Positions 1 through 5,478 of a DNA stretch of 11,498 bases are shown one piece after another (the stretch's first letter is position 1; each line of letters starts with the position of its first letter). Origin of the DNA: Actinomycetales bacterium (GTDB lineage: Bacteria; Actinomycetota; Actinomycetes; Mycobacteriales; Mycobacteriaceae); contig DUTZ01000431.1 of NCBI GenBank assembly GCA_012841845.1, forward strand, positions 1 through 11,498. Reading direction: 5' to 3'. The notes below the pieces were generated by a model. The model searched no databases and was not told the DNA's origin. It saw only the letters and a program-made list of their open reading frames with translations. Both the position numbers and the translations under genes were made by a program.

Positions 1-180
1 ACCGGGACGGCGGTCATGGTCTCCGTGGTCGACGCCCAGGGCCGCTCGACGACCCGCCTCGTCGTCCCCGCCTCCGTCGGCGGCGGCCGCGTCGAGGGCA
101 TCGAACCCGACTCCGCCGAGCCCGTCACCCTGCCCCTGCACCGGGTCATCACCGTGGCCGACGTCGAGCCCACCCGCTGA
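1..180 (+). CDS. Helicase-associated domain protein, C-terminal fragment (5' end outside window)
   Basis: The first 180 bases are open in frame 1 and end at TGA 178-180, giving the last 59 residues of a protein that begins before the window. The tail has a beta-rich pattern, 'VVPASVGGGRVEGI' followed by 'LPLHRITV'-like residues (here LPLHRVITV). I recognise this as the C-terminus of the actinobacterial 'helicase-associated/XPB-Ssl2-like' proteins related to M. tuberculosis Rv0862c. In mycobacteria that gene sits directly beside the XPB helicase gene, as it does here (132 bases to the next start, same strand). The function of the family is not established; a role with the XPB helicase in DNA repair is inferred from the pairing only. 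With just 59 residues the family call rests on the tail pattern plus context. Confidence 0.65.
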   Translation, partial: TGTAVMVSVVDAQGRSTTRLVVPASVGGGRVEGIEPDSAEPVTLPLHRVITVADVEPTR

Positions 181-311
181 CCCACCCACTGACCCCGGCC
201 GGCGCGTCGCCCGTCGCCACCCGCCCGCCGCCGCGCCGCCCGGATTTCCTGGACAATGGACGGTCTGGCCGGGCGCCCACCCGGGCCGTGAACCGAGGGA
301 GGGGTTTTTCC

Positions 312-1979
312 GTGAGTGGTGGTCCGCTGATCGTCCAGTCCGACAAGACCGTGCTGCTGGAGATCGACCACGAGCAGGCCGACGACGCCCGCCAGGCCCT
401 GGCCCCGTTCGCCGAGCTCGAGCGCGCCCCCGAGCACGTGCACACCTACCGGATCACCCCGCTCGCCCTGTGGAACGCCCGCGCCGCCGGGCACGACGCC
501 GAGCAGGTCGTCGACGTGCTCGTCACCTACTCGCGCTTCCCGGTGCCGCAGCCGCTGCTCGTGGACATCGTCGAGACCATGGCCCGCTACGGCCGGCTGC
601 AGCTGGTCAAGAACCCGGCGCACGGGCTCACGCTGGTCTCGCTCGACGCCGCCGTGCTCGCCGAGGTGCGCCGCCACAAGAAGATCGCCCCCATGCTCGG
701 CGCCGAGATCGACGCCGACACGGTGGTGGTCCACCCCTCCGAGCGCGGGCGGCTCAAGCAGGAGCTGCTCAAGGTGGGCTGGCCGGCCGAGGACCTGGCC
801 GGCTACGTCGACGGCGAGGCCCACCCCATCGACCTGTCCACCGAGCACGAGCAGTGGGAGCTGCGCGACTACCAGCAGATGGCCGCCGACTCCTTCTGGG
901 CCGGCGGCTCCGGCGTGGTGGTGCTGCCGTGCGGCGCCGGCAAGACGATGGTCGGCGCGGCCGCGATGGCCAAGGCCAAGGCCACCACCCTGATCCTCGT
1001 GACCAACACCGTGGCCGGGCGGCAGTGGAAGCGCGAGCTGCTCGCCCGCACCTCGCTCACCGAGGACGAGATCGGCGAGTACTCCGGCGAACGCAAGGAG
1101 ATCCGCCCCGTTACCATCGCCACCTACCAGGTGGTCACCCGTAAGACGAAGGGCGTGTACCGGGCGCTCGAGCTGTTCGACTCCCGCGACTGGGGTCTCA
1201 TGATCTACGACGAGGTGCACCTGCTGCCCGCGCCCGTGTTCCGCATGACCGCCGACCTGCAGTCGCGCCGCCGGCTCGGGCTCACCGCGACGCTGGTGCG
1301 CGAGGACGGGCGCGAGGGCGACGTGTTCTCCCTCATCGGCCCCAAGCGCTACGACGCCCCGTGGAAGGACATCGAGGCGCAGGGCTGGATCGCGCCCGCG
1401 GACTGCGTCGAGGTGCGCGTGACCCTGACCGAGAACGAGCGGATGCTGTACGCGACCGCCGAGGCCGAGGACAAGTACAAGCTGTGCTCCACCGCGCGGA
1501 CAAAGATCCCGGTGGTGCGGCGGATCCTGGAGAAGCACGCCGGGGCGCCCACGCTCGTGATCGGCGCCTACCTCGACCAGCTCGAGGAGCTCGGCGGCGA
1601 GCTCGACGCGCCGGTGATCCAGGGCTCGACCCCCACCAGGGAGCGGGAGACGCTGTTCGACCGGTTCCGTTCCGGGGAGATCTCCACGCTGGTCGTGTCC
1701 AAGGTCGCCAACTTCTCGATCGACCTGCCCGAGGCGAGCGTCGCCGTGCAGGTCTCCGGCACCTTCGGCTCCCGGCAGGAGGAGGCCCAGCGCCTCGGCC
1801 GGCTCCTGCGCCCCAAGCACGACGGCGGCCAGGCCCACTTCTACTCCGTGGTCGCCCGGGACACCCTCGACGCCGAGTACGCCGCCCACCGCCAGCGCTT
1901 CCTCGCCGAGCAGGGCTACGCCTACCGGATCGTCGACGCCGACGACCTGCTGGGCCCCGGGATCCCCGAGGTGGGATAG
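312..1979 (+). CDS. ercC3: XPB/ERCC3-type DNA repair helicase
   Basis: A superfamily 2 3'-5' DNA helicase of 555 residues, the bacterial counterpart of eukaryotic XPB. The protein is close throughout to M. tuberculosis Rv0861c as I remember it. The N-terminal third (about residues 1-185) is the XPB damage-recognition-like domain. The helicase core has Walker A (CGAGKT, about 207-212, Lys211), a DEVH box at 300-303 (D-E-V-H rather than DEAD), motif III LTATL, an RED-like element (VREDG) just after it, and motif VI QRLGR at 493-497. Length is normal for the family. I chose GTG 312 because a purine-rich ribosome-binding site (GAGGGAGGGG, about 294-303) lies 8 bases upstream; an in-frame GTG at 288 lies before that site and is less likely. 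It follows a helicase-associated gene on the same strand and probably acts with it in nucleotide excision or related DNA repair in the cytoplasm. No damage to the reading frame is seen. Confidence 0.95.
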   Translation: MSGGPLIVQSDKTVLLEIDHEQADDARQALAPFAELERAPEHVHTYRITPLALWNARAAGHDAEQVVDVLVTYSRFPVPQPLLVDIVETMARYGRLQLVKNPAHGLTLVSLDAAVLAEVRRHKKIAPMLGAEIDADTVVVHPSERGRLKQELLKVGWPAEDLAGYVDGEAHPIDLSTEHEQWELRDYQQMAADSFWAGGSGVVVLPCGAGKTMVGAAAMAKAKATTLILVTNTVAGRQWKRELLARTSLTEDEIGEYSGERKEIRPVTIATYQVVTRKTKGVYRALELFDSRDWGLMIYDEVHLLPAPVFRMTADLQSRRRLGLTATLVREDGREGDVFSLIGPKRYDAPWKDIEAQGWIAPADCVEVRVTLTENERMLYATAEAEDKYKLCSTARTKIPVVRRILEKHAGAPTLVIGAYLDQLEELGGELDAPVIQGSTPTRERETLFDRFRSGEISTLVVSKVANFSIDLPEASVAVQVSGTFGSRQEEAQRLGRLLRPKHDGGQAHFYSVVARDTLDAEYAAHRQRFLAEQGYAYRIVDADDLLGPGIPEVG

Positions 1980-1988
1980 GGCCTGGCC

Positions 1989-2009
1989 GGGCCGTTTGCC
2001 GAGCGGCCC
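1989..2009 (+). terminator. Hairpin terminator after the XPB helicase gene
   Basis: Ten bases after the helicase stop, GGGCCG (1989-1994) pairs with CGGCCC (2004-2009). The stem can extend inward by a U-G and a U-A pair to about 8 bp around a 5-base loop. It has no long U tract, which is usual in high-GC actinobacteria. It separates the helicase from the promoter of the next two genes. Confidence 0.45.
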
Positions 2010-2038
2010 TTCACACTCGATGTGCCATGCACTAACGT
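2010..2038 (+). promoter_or_regulatory. Sigma-A-type promoter for the tiny gene pair
   Basis: TTCACA (2010-2015) differs from the TTGACA -35 consensus at one base. It is followed after exactly 17 bases by TAACGT (2033-2038), a TANNNT -10. Transcription would start near 2045, about 29 bases before the first ATG, leaving room for the AGGAAG ribosome-binding site at 2066-2071. It is the best-formed promoter I see in the window, which suggests high expression of the two small genes. Confidence 0.6.
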
Positions 2039-2052
2039 GCCTGCCGCACGTT
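2034..2052. promoter_or_regulatory. Perfect inverted repeat overlapping the -10 and start site (candidate operator)
   Basis: AACGTGC (2034-2040) and GCACGTT (2046-2052) are exact reverse complements separated by CTGCC. The 19-base element begins inside the -10 hexamer and spans the predicted start site, where a dimeric repressor would block RNA polymerase. I cannot assign it to a regulator family. Confidence 0.45.
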
Positions 2053-2073
2053 CCGACGGGAAGGCAGGAAGCG

Positions 2074-2196
2074 ATGAACGAGAACCTCGGCAGCCTCGCC
2101 GACATGGGTGTCGGCGGCACCCTCGCGGAAGGCTCGATGGCCGCGTTCGGTCTGCTCTGGCTGGCCTCCAGCGCGCTCACGGGGGACTGGCTCTGA
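2074..2196 (+). CDS. Tiny acidic hydrophobic protein (40 aa), first of a coupled pair; PorA/PorH-like in type
   Basis: A 40-residue product with no recognised family. The start ATG has a good ribosome-binding site (AGGAAG, about 2066-2071) and lies 36 bases behind a near-consensus promoter. Residues 1-20 are polar, Gly-rich and acidic (E3, D10, E19); residues 22-36 form a hydrophobic helix-capable stretch with Trp29 and several Ser; the end is GDWL. There are no Lys or Arg at all, so the net charge is about -4. There is no signal peptide or leader. The stop overlaps the next start as TGATG, so the two products are probably made in equal amounts. Small, acidic, leaderless, Ser-containing peptides made from tandem genes recall the PorA/PorH channel proteins of Corynebacterium, which act together in the mycolate outer membrane and carry mycolic acid on Ser. 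That is an analogy of size, charge and layout, not a sequence match. A two-peptide bacteriocin is less likely because those are usually cationic with a leader. Confidence 0.7.
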   Translation: MNENLGSLADMGVGGTLAEGSMAAFGLLWLASSALTGDWL

Positions 2197-2324
2197 TGAA
2201 CCCCACCGGCAGCACCGGCAGCATCGACCTCTCGGAGATCTCCGGATCGCTCGCGGGGAGCATCGATTTCCCCTGGTCCTCGGTCGTGGTCCTCTGGGAG
2301 TTCCTCAACGGTCGCCTGTTCTGA
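2196..2324 (+). CDS. Tiny Ser/Gly-rich hydrophobic protein (42 aa), second of a coupled pair; PorA/PorH-like in type
   Basis: A 42-residue product whose ATG overlaps the previous stop by one base (TGATG). A GGGGGA stretch about 10 bases upstream serves as the ribosome-binding site inside the first gene. Residues 4-24 are Ser/Gly/Thr-rich with repeated GS units (TGSTGS, SGS, GS) and acidic (D11, E14, D24). Residues 25-37 are hydrophobic and aromatic (F25, W27, W34, F36), and the protein ends RLF. Net charge is about -3. It has no signal peptide and no known domain. Together with the preceding gene it forms a tight two-gene unit under one promoter, arguing that the two proteins act as partners. 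A heteromeric cell-wall or membrane channel is my leading guess, as for PorA/PorH, with Ser residues available for acylation. The amino-acid composition is plainly not random GC-rich noise, because there is only one Arg. Confidence 0.7.
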   Translation: MNPTGSTGSIDLSEISGSLAGSIDFPWSSVVVLWEFLNGRLF

Positions 2325-2377
2325 CGGTCGGCTCCCGGGCCGCCCCGGCTCCCCGGTCCGCTGCGGCCGCCGCCTGG

Positions 2378-2383
2378 GATACT
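2378..2383 (+). promoter_or_regulatory. -10 element (GATACT) for a leaderless transcript
   Basis: GATACT ends 7 bases before the ATG at 2390, so transcription would start at or next to the A of that ATG. There is no ribosome-binding site in the intervening bases (GGGCCC), which fits a leaderless mRNA, common in this order. No clear -35 is seen. Confidence 0.45.
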
Positions 2384-2389
2384 GGGCCC

Positions 2390-3076
2390 ATGGCCGCCGA
2401 ACGCACCCCCCGCGCCCCGCACGAGCAGTACCGACTCACCACCGTCCCCGTGGACTCCGCGTGGGTCCGCACGCACAACGAGAACCTCTCCGAGGTGCGC
2501 CGACTCCAGTGGTCGGCGGCGATCCTCGGGGCGGTGGTCCTCGCCGCCGGGGTCGCCGCGCTGATCCTCACCGGCTTCGCCTCGTGGGCGTGGATCCTCG
2601 CGGTGATGGCCGGGCTCTTCGCCGTGGGCTGCCTGTCGATGATCGTCTACATCCCCCGCAAGATGGGCTCGATGGAGCGCACCTACGCCACCTCCGAGCT
2701 CGTCCCGGCGATGGTGGCCGAGGTCCGGCCGCGCGGGGTCACCCTCATGGCGCTGGTGGACCGCACCGTCGACCGGTCCGCCGGATCGCTGCCCGCGCTG
2801 GTCACGCGGAGCTGCGAGAAGCTGCCCGGCCACGACATCCGCGTGGGCGAGCGCGTGCCCAGCGTCGCCGTGGTGGGCAACCGCAGCGCCCGCGGCGGCG
2901 ACAACACCTACCAGTTCATCTCCCCCATGCCCATCGCCTGGGCCACCGGCGACGCCGCCGTGCTGCGCCGCTGCGCCAAGGAGATCCCCTCCGGCGAGTG
3001 GGAGCGCCTGCGCCAGAACCTCGACCGTGTCGAGGAGGTCACCGCCCTGCCCGGCCGGCTGCTCCCGCTCGACTGA
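2390..3076 (+). CDS. DUF3239-like two-TM membrane protein
   Basis: A 228-residue protein. Residues 1-41 are a cytoplasmic polar N-terminus. Two hydrophobic helices follow at about 42-61 and 66-88, then IPRK (88-91), a basic flank that places the C-terminal domain (90-228) on the cytoplasmic side by the positive-inside rule. The soluble part is a mixed alpha/beta domain with 'LVPAMVAEVRPRGVTLMALV' near its start and 'NTYQFISPMPIAWATGD' later. I recognise the layout as the DUF3239 family found in Corynebacteriales, whose function is unknown. ATG 2390 is chosen because a -10 hexamer lies 7 bases upstream and the sequence before it has no coding character. It follows the tiny gene pair on the same strand but has its own promoter and a strong terminator after it. 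Confidence 0.75.
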   Translation: MAAERTPRAPHEQYRLTTVPVDSAWVRTHNENLSEVRRLQWSAAILGAVVLAAGVAALILTGFASWAWILAVMAGLFAVGCLSMIVYIPRKMGSMERTYATSELVPAMVAEVRPRGVTLMALVDRTVDRSAGSLPALVTRSCEKLPGHDIRVGERVPSVAVVGNRSARGGDNTYQFISPMPIAWATGDAAVLRRCAKEIPSGEWERLRQNLDRVEEVTALPGRLLPLD

Positions 3077-3089
3077 CCGGCGGCCGCCC

Positions 3090-3116
3090 CGCGCCCCGCC
3101 ACCTCACCGGGGCGCG
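3090..3116 (+). terminator. 9-bp GC hairpin terminator after the DUF3239-like gene
   Basis: CGCGCCCCG (3090-3098) pairs perfectly with CGGGGCGCG (3108-3116) around a 9-base loop, 14 bases after the stop codon. It has no U tract. Stem strength and position fit an actinobacterial intrinsic terminator. Confidence 0.6.
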
Positions 3117-3346
3117 CGCGCCCTGTGAGCGAGTCGCAACGACACCGTGACGGACGGCCACAGCGCGGCGACGCACGGCGTGGTGACCGGCGGCGGCCTC
3201 CTCGGCCTGGAGGCCGAATCCGGGCGAACCGGACTCGGCGGAGCGCGCCGCGCCCGCCTCGAGCGCCTGTCGTGCGCCCCTGGTCGCCGGTCTCCCCGCG
3301 GCCCGTCCGGGCCGGTTTCGACCGCCTCAGATCGTGCCGCCCCTGT
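3117..3346. other. Non-coding gap with two short hairpins
   Basis: About 230 bases with no gene I can support; the open frames here have the Arg/Pro-rich composition of GC-rich noise and lack ribosome-binding sites. Two perfect inverted repeats are present. One is CGGCCTCC (3194-3201) with GGAGGCCG (3209-3216), an 8-bp stem with a 7-base loop. The other is CGGCCC (3299-3304) with GGGCCG (3309-3314), a 6-bp stem with a 4-base loop, about 33 bases before the next -10. In sequence this rich in GC such repeats can arise by chance. Confidence 0.35.
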
Positions 3347-3352
3347 TACCGT
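3347..3352 (+). promoter_or_regulatory. -10 element (TACCGT) for the lipoprotein gene
   Basis: TACCGT fits the TANNNT pattern, with transcription expected near 3359. That gives a 5' leader of about 23 bases containing the GAGGGGAA ribosome-binding site. No good -35 is seen. Confidence 0.35.
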
Positions 3353-3381
3353 GGGGCCGTCGCACGGGAAGAGGGGAACTC

Positions 3382-4008
3382 GTGGCGTTGTCGCATGGAC
3401 AGATCCGGGACCGGAGGCGGGAGGACGGCGCCGGCTCCACGATCTCCGGCGTCGCCGACGCCGGACGCCGGGCTGACGGTTCGATGCCCGCCTGCCGCCT
3501 GCGTATGGCCGGCGCCGTCGCCGGCGCGGCACTCGCCCTCACCGGCGCCGCCTGCGGCACCACGCCGCCCCCTGCACCACAGGAGACGACCATGCCGTCC
3601 AGCGAACCGCCCCGGGTCACGCACGCGCAGGCGGAGGCTGCGATGGAGTCCGTGATCGCCGAGATCGGCACCGCGCTGTACACCCATGTGCCCGAGGACC
3701 GATGGCGCACCCTGGAAGAATCACAAACCGTCGGCTGCGGCGGCGGCGTCGCGCGCCGGCTGTGGGGCGAGATGCGCTCCACCTCCGAGGAACTGTCACC
3801 CGAGGCGGTGTCGGAGGTCATCGAGATCGCCGACCGTCACGGATACCGGTCCGACGTGAGCCCGCCCCTCGAGGCGCCCGACCTCATGCTCAAGCTCAAC
3901 AACGAGTGGGGCGACACCGTCGCACTCTCGGTGATCGCCGGCACGGGCAGCACCTTCAGTGGCAAGACGCCGTGTCACCCCGATCCGAAACCCGCGACCG
4001 GCGACTGA
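3382..4008 (+). CDS. Putative LppA-like lipoprotein
   Basis: A 208-residue secreted protein if read from GTG 3382, which has a strong ribosome-binding site (GAGGGGAA, 3371-3378). This start puts 34 polar residues ahead of an otherwise typical signal peptide. From Met35 (ATG 3484) the protein starts with Arg39/Arg41, a hydrophobic run at 42-57 and an imperfect lipobox, LTGAAC, with Cys58 as the likely lipidated residue (Gly at -3 is unusual). ATG 3484 is therefore a serious alternative start, giving 174 aa, although its ribosome-binding site is weak. The mature part begins with a Pro/Thr-rich linker and carries a Cys in 'VGCGGG' and another in 'TPCHP' near the end, probably a disulfide. The pattern GCGG...HGY...GDTVALSV...PCHP resembles the LppA/LppV lipoproteins of mycobacteria as I remember them. 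Those have no known function. It converges on and overlaps the BLUF gene by 34 bases. Confidence 0.65.
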   Translation: MALSHGQIRDRRREDGAGSTISGVADAGRRADGSMPACRLRMAGAVAGAALALTGAACGTTPPPAPQETTMPSSEPPRVTHAQAEAAMESVIAEIGTALYTHVPEDRWRTLEESQTVGCGGGVARRLWGEMRSTSEELSPEAVSEVIEIADRHGYRSDVSPPLEAPDLMLKLNNEWGDTVALSVIAGTGSTFSGKTPCHPDPKPATGD

Positions 4009-4415
4009 CGCCGCTCGTTGACCGTGAACCAGATCGACAGGTCCTCGGCGGCCCGCTTGACGTCCTCGTAGCTCGTCGCGTCCGTGAGATCGGCGAAGCG
4101 CGACTTCTCGGGGATGCCGAACCCCATCCGCCAGTCGCCGAAGCTGCGCTCGGTGATGCGCTCCACGAGCACGACCCGGACGTGGCTGTGGCGATCGTCG
4201 GCGGCGATGCTGTCCATCAACGAGTCGATCTCGGCGGGCGGCCCCTCGAGGAACTGGATAAAGCTGTCGTCCCGGTAGAGCAGGGCACCGGTGATCCCCG
4301 CCCGCTCGTTGTGCGTCCTCGCGGTGTGCAGGATGGACTCGAGGTCGCTCGGCGACATCTCCCGCGTCGCGACACTCGTGTACACGAGGTACTTCAACTC
4401 GCCGTCCGTCGACAT
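3975..4415 (-). CDS. BLUF-domain blue-light sensor
   Basis: A 146-residue protein consisting essentially of one BLUF domain, which binds FAD and changes its hydrogen-bond network on absorbing blue light. The key residues are all present: Tyr12 (LVYTS), Asn36 (HNERAGITG), Gln54 in FIQFLEG, and Trp95/Met97 in DWRMGF. They correspond to Tyr21, Asn44, Gln63, Trp104 and Met106 of AppA. The C-terminal 45 or so residues are short helices. No EAL, GGDEF or cyclase domain is attached, so any output must go through a partner protein, as in PixD/Slr1694-type short BLUF proteins. The chosen ATG 4415 is preceded by GGAG at a spacing of 5; GTG 4421 is an alternative start two codons upstream. The gene lies 104 bases behind the truncated narK on the same strand, and its 3' end overlaps the convergent lipoprotein gene (3975-4008). 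No partner gene is recognisable in the window. Confidence 0.9.
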   Translation of the reverse strand: MSTDGELKYLVYTSVATREMSPSDLESILHTARTHNERAGITGALLYRDDSFIQFLEGPPAEIDSLMDSIAADDRHSHVRVVLVERITERSFGDWRMGFGIPEKSRFADLTDATSYEDVKRAAEDLSIWFTVNERRQSPVAGFGSG

Positions 4416-4519
4416 CGTCACTCCGCTTCCCGGATTCCGTCGCGTCCGGGCGACGGCGGCCGGTGGCGATTCTCCCACGGCGGCGTCGACCCCGTTCACG
4501 TCCGTTCCGGTTTCGCCGG

Positions 4520-5215
4520 CTACACCGCCAGCCGGTACCCCGCTTGACGACGGTCGCCACCAGGCCCGGCACACCCGGCGCCCACACCGGCCACCACCAG
4601 CAAGACCAGGTACACCCCGATCACCCAGTGCGGCGACCGGTTGCCCGCCGCCGCGATCACCAGCAGCCCCACCACCTGGATGGTGGCCACGCCCAGGTTG
4701 CCGCCGCCGGCGTTGAGCCCCAACGCCCAGCCCTTCTGCCGCTGCGGGAAGAAGGCGTTGATGTTGGTCATGGACGAGGCGAAGTTGGCCCCGCCCAGGC
4801 CGGCGAGGGCGCCCGTGACGAGGTACGCCCACAGCGGCTGACCCGGGTTGGCCATGATCCACAGCATCCCCAGGGCAGGGACGAGCAGGACGAACGCGGA
4901 GAACATGGTCCAGTTCCGACCGCCGAACGTGGCCGTGGCCAGCGTGTACGGGATCCGCAGGAACGCGCCCGTCAGCGTGACCACCGCGGACACGAGGAAC
5001 TTGTCCGGCGCGTCCAGGCCGTAGACGTCCTGCGGCATGAACAGCACCATGACCGCGAACAGGGTCCACACCGAGAACCCCACGTGCTCGGCGAAGACCG
5101 ACCAGTAGAGGTTGCGCATGGCGGTCCTCCGGCCGCCCGACTCCCACTGCGCCGTGTCCTCCGGATCCCAGTGCTCGATGGTGTGCGAGCGCGACATGAC
5201 ATGTGAGCGCGACAT
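4520..5215 (-). pseudogene. narK: Truncated nitrate/nitrite transporter, N-terminal half only
   Basis: NarK-type major-facilitator proteins move nitrate and nitrite across the cytoplasmic membrane. The 231 residues match the N-terminal half of the family: 'HWDPED...W' and 'RNLYWSVFAEHVGFSVW' at the start, Arg87 in LRIPY on TM2 (the substrate-binding Arg), GGRNW at 98-102, the nitrate-signature region GLGGANFASSM...NINAFFP (139-157), KGWALGLNAGGGNLGVA (161-177), and a sixth TM segment at about 196-213. After about residue 212 the sequence becomes unrelated (GCAGPGGDRRQ...) and stops. Full-length relatives have about twelve TM segments and 400-480 residues, so the second half is missing, and I find no sign of it in any frame before the BLUF gene. 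ATG 5215 is supported by an AGGGGGA ribosome-binding site 8 bases upstream. The first residues are a near repeat, MSRSHV-MSRSHT, with a second ATG at 5197. It is unlikely to transport anything. Confidence 0.8.
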
Positions 5216-5240
5216 GAGGTCGTCCCCCTCTCGTGGTGGC

Positions 5241-5260
5241 GGGCGCCTCGTCCGGCGCCC
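5241..5260. promoter_or_regulatory. Inverted repeat in the narK leader
   Basis: GGGCGCC (5241-5247) and GGCGCCC (5254-5260) are exact reverse complements around TCGTCC, 26-45 bases upstream of the narK start. A weak minus-strand -10, TAGCGT (5272-5277), lies just before it, so the repeat would form a hairpin or operator at the beginning of the narK mRNA. Weak evidence in GC-rich DNA. Confidence 0.25.
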
Positions 5261-5428
5261 CGTGCCACGGGACGCTACGAGTGTCGTGTTGCCCCGGCGC
5301 TACCCGCGGTGTCGGTCCGGTATCGGTGTCCTCACGCCGCGACCGGCCACGCGTGAGGGCGCCGACGGCCCGCCCCGCGTCCGCCGGGCGGCCGGGACGC
5401 GCGGCTTCGTCGTCGTCACCCCGGCGGC

Positions 5429-5434
5429 TACCCT
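5429..5434 (+). promoter_or_regulatory. -10 element (TACCCT) for the PatB-like gene
   Basis: TACCCT fits TANNNT, with transcription expected near 5441 and a leader of about 38 bases containing GAGAGGA (5464-5470). The remaining narK-patB divergent gap (5216-5478) shows no gene; no clear -35 is seen. Confidence 0.35.
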
Positions 5435-5478
5435 GGGGCCCTGTCCGCCCGCCGCCGACCCGCGAGAGGAACCCCGCC

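Noticed and set aside
252..257. GACAAT as a possible -10 for the XPB helicase gene
   Set aside because: Poor match to TANNNT and no -35 at the right distance; the gene may be transcribed with the one before it.
2040..2068. CCTGCC (2040-2045) complementary to GGCAGG (2063-2068), a possible hairpin hiding the ribosome-binding site of the first tiny gene
   Set aside because: With transcription expected to start near 2045, most of the left arm would not be in the mRNA.
2074..2324. Two-peptide bacteriocin as the identity of the tiny pair
   Set aside because: No double-glycine leader, no immunity or export gene next to it, and both peptides are acidic whereas class IIb bacteriocins are normally cationic.
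2338..2368. GGCCGC (2338-2343) with GCGGCC (2363-2368), a possible terminator after the tiny pair
   Set aside because: Only 6 bp around a 19-base loop; too weak to separate from chance in this GC-rich stretch.
3147..3476. A 109-codon open frame in the gap before the lipoprotein gene
   Set aside because: Arg/Gly-rich noise composition, no ribosome-binding site, and it crosses the promoter and start of the lipoprotein gene in another frame.
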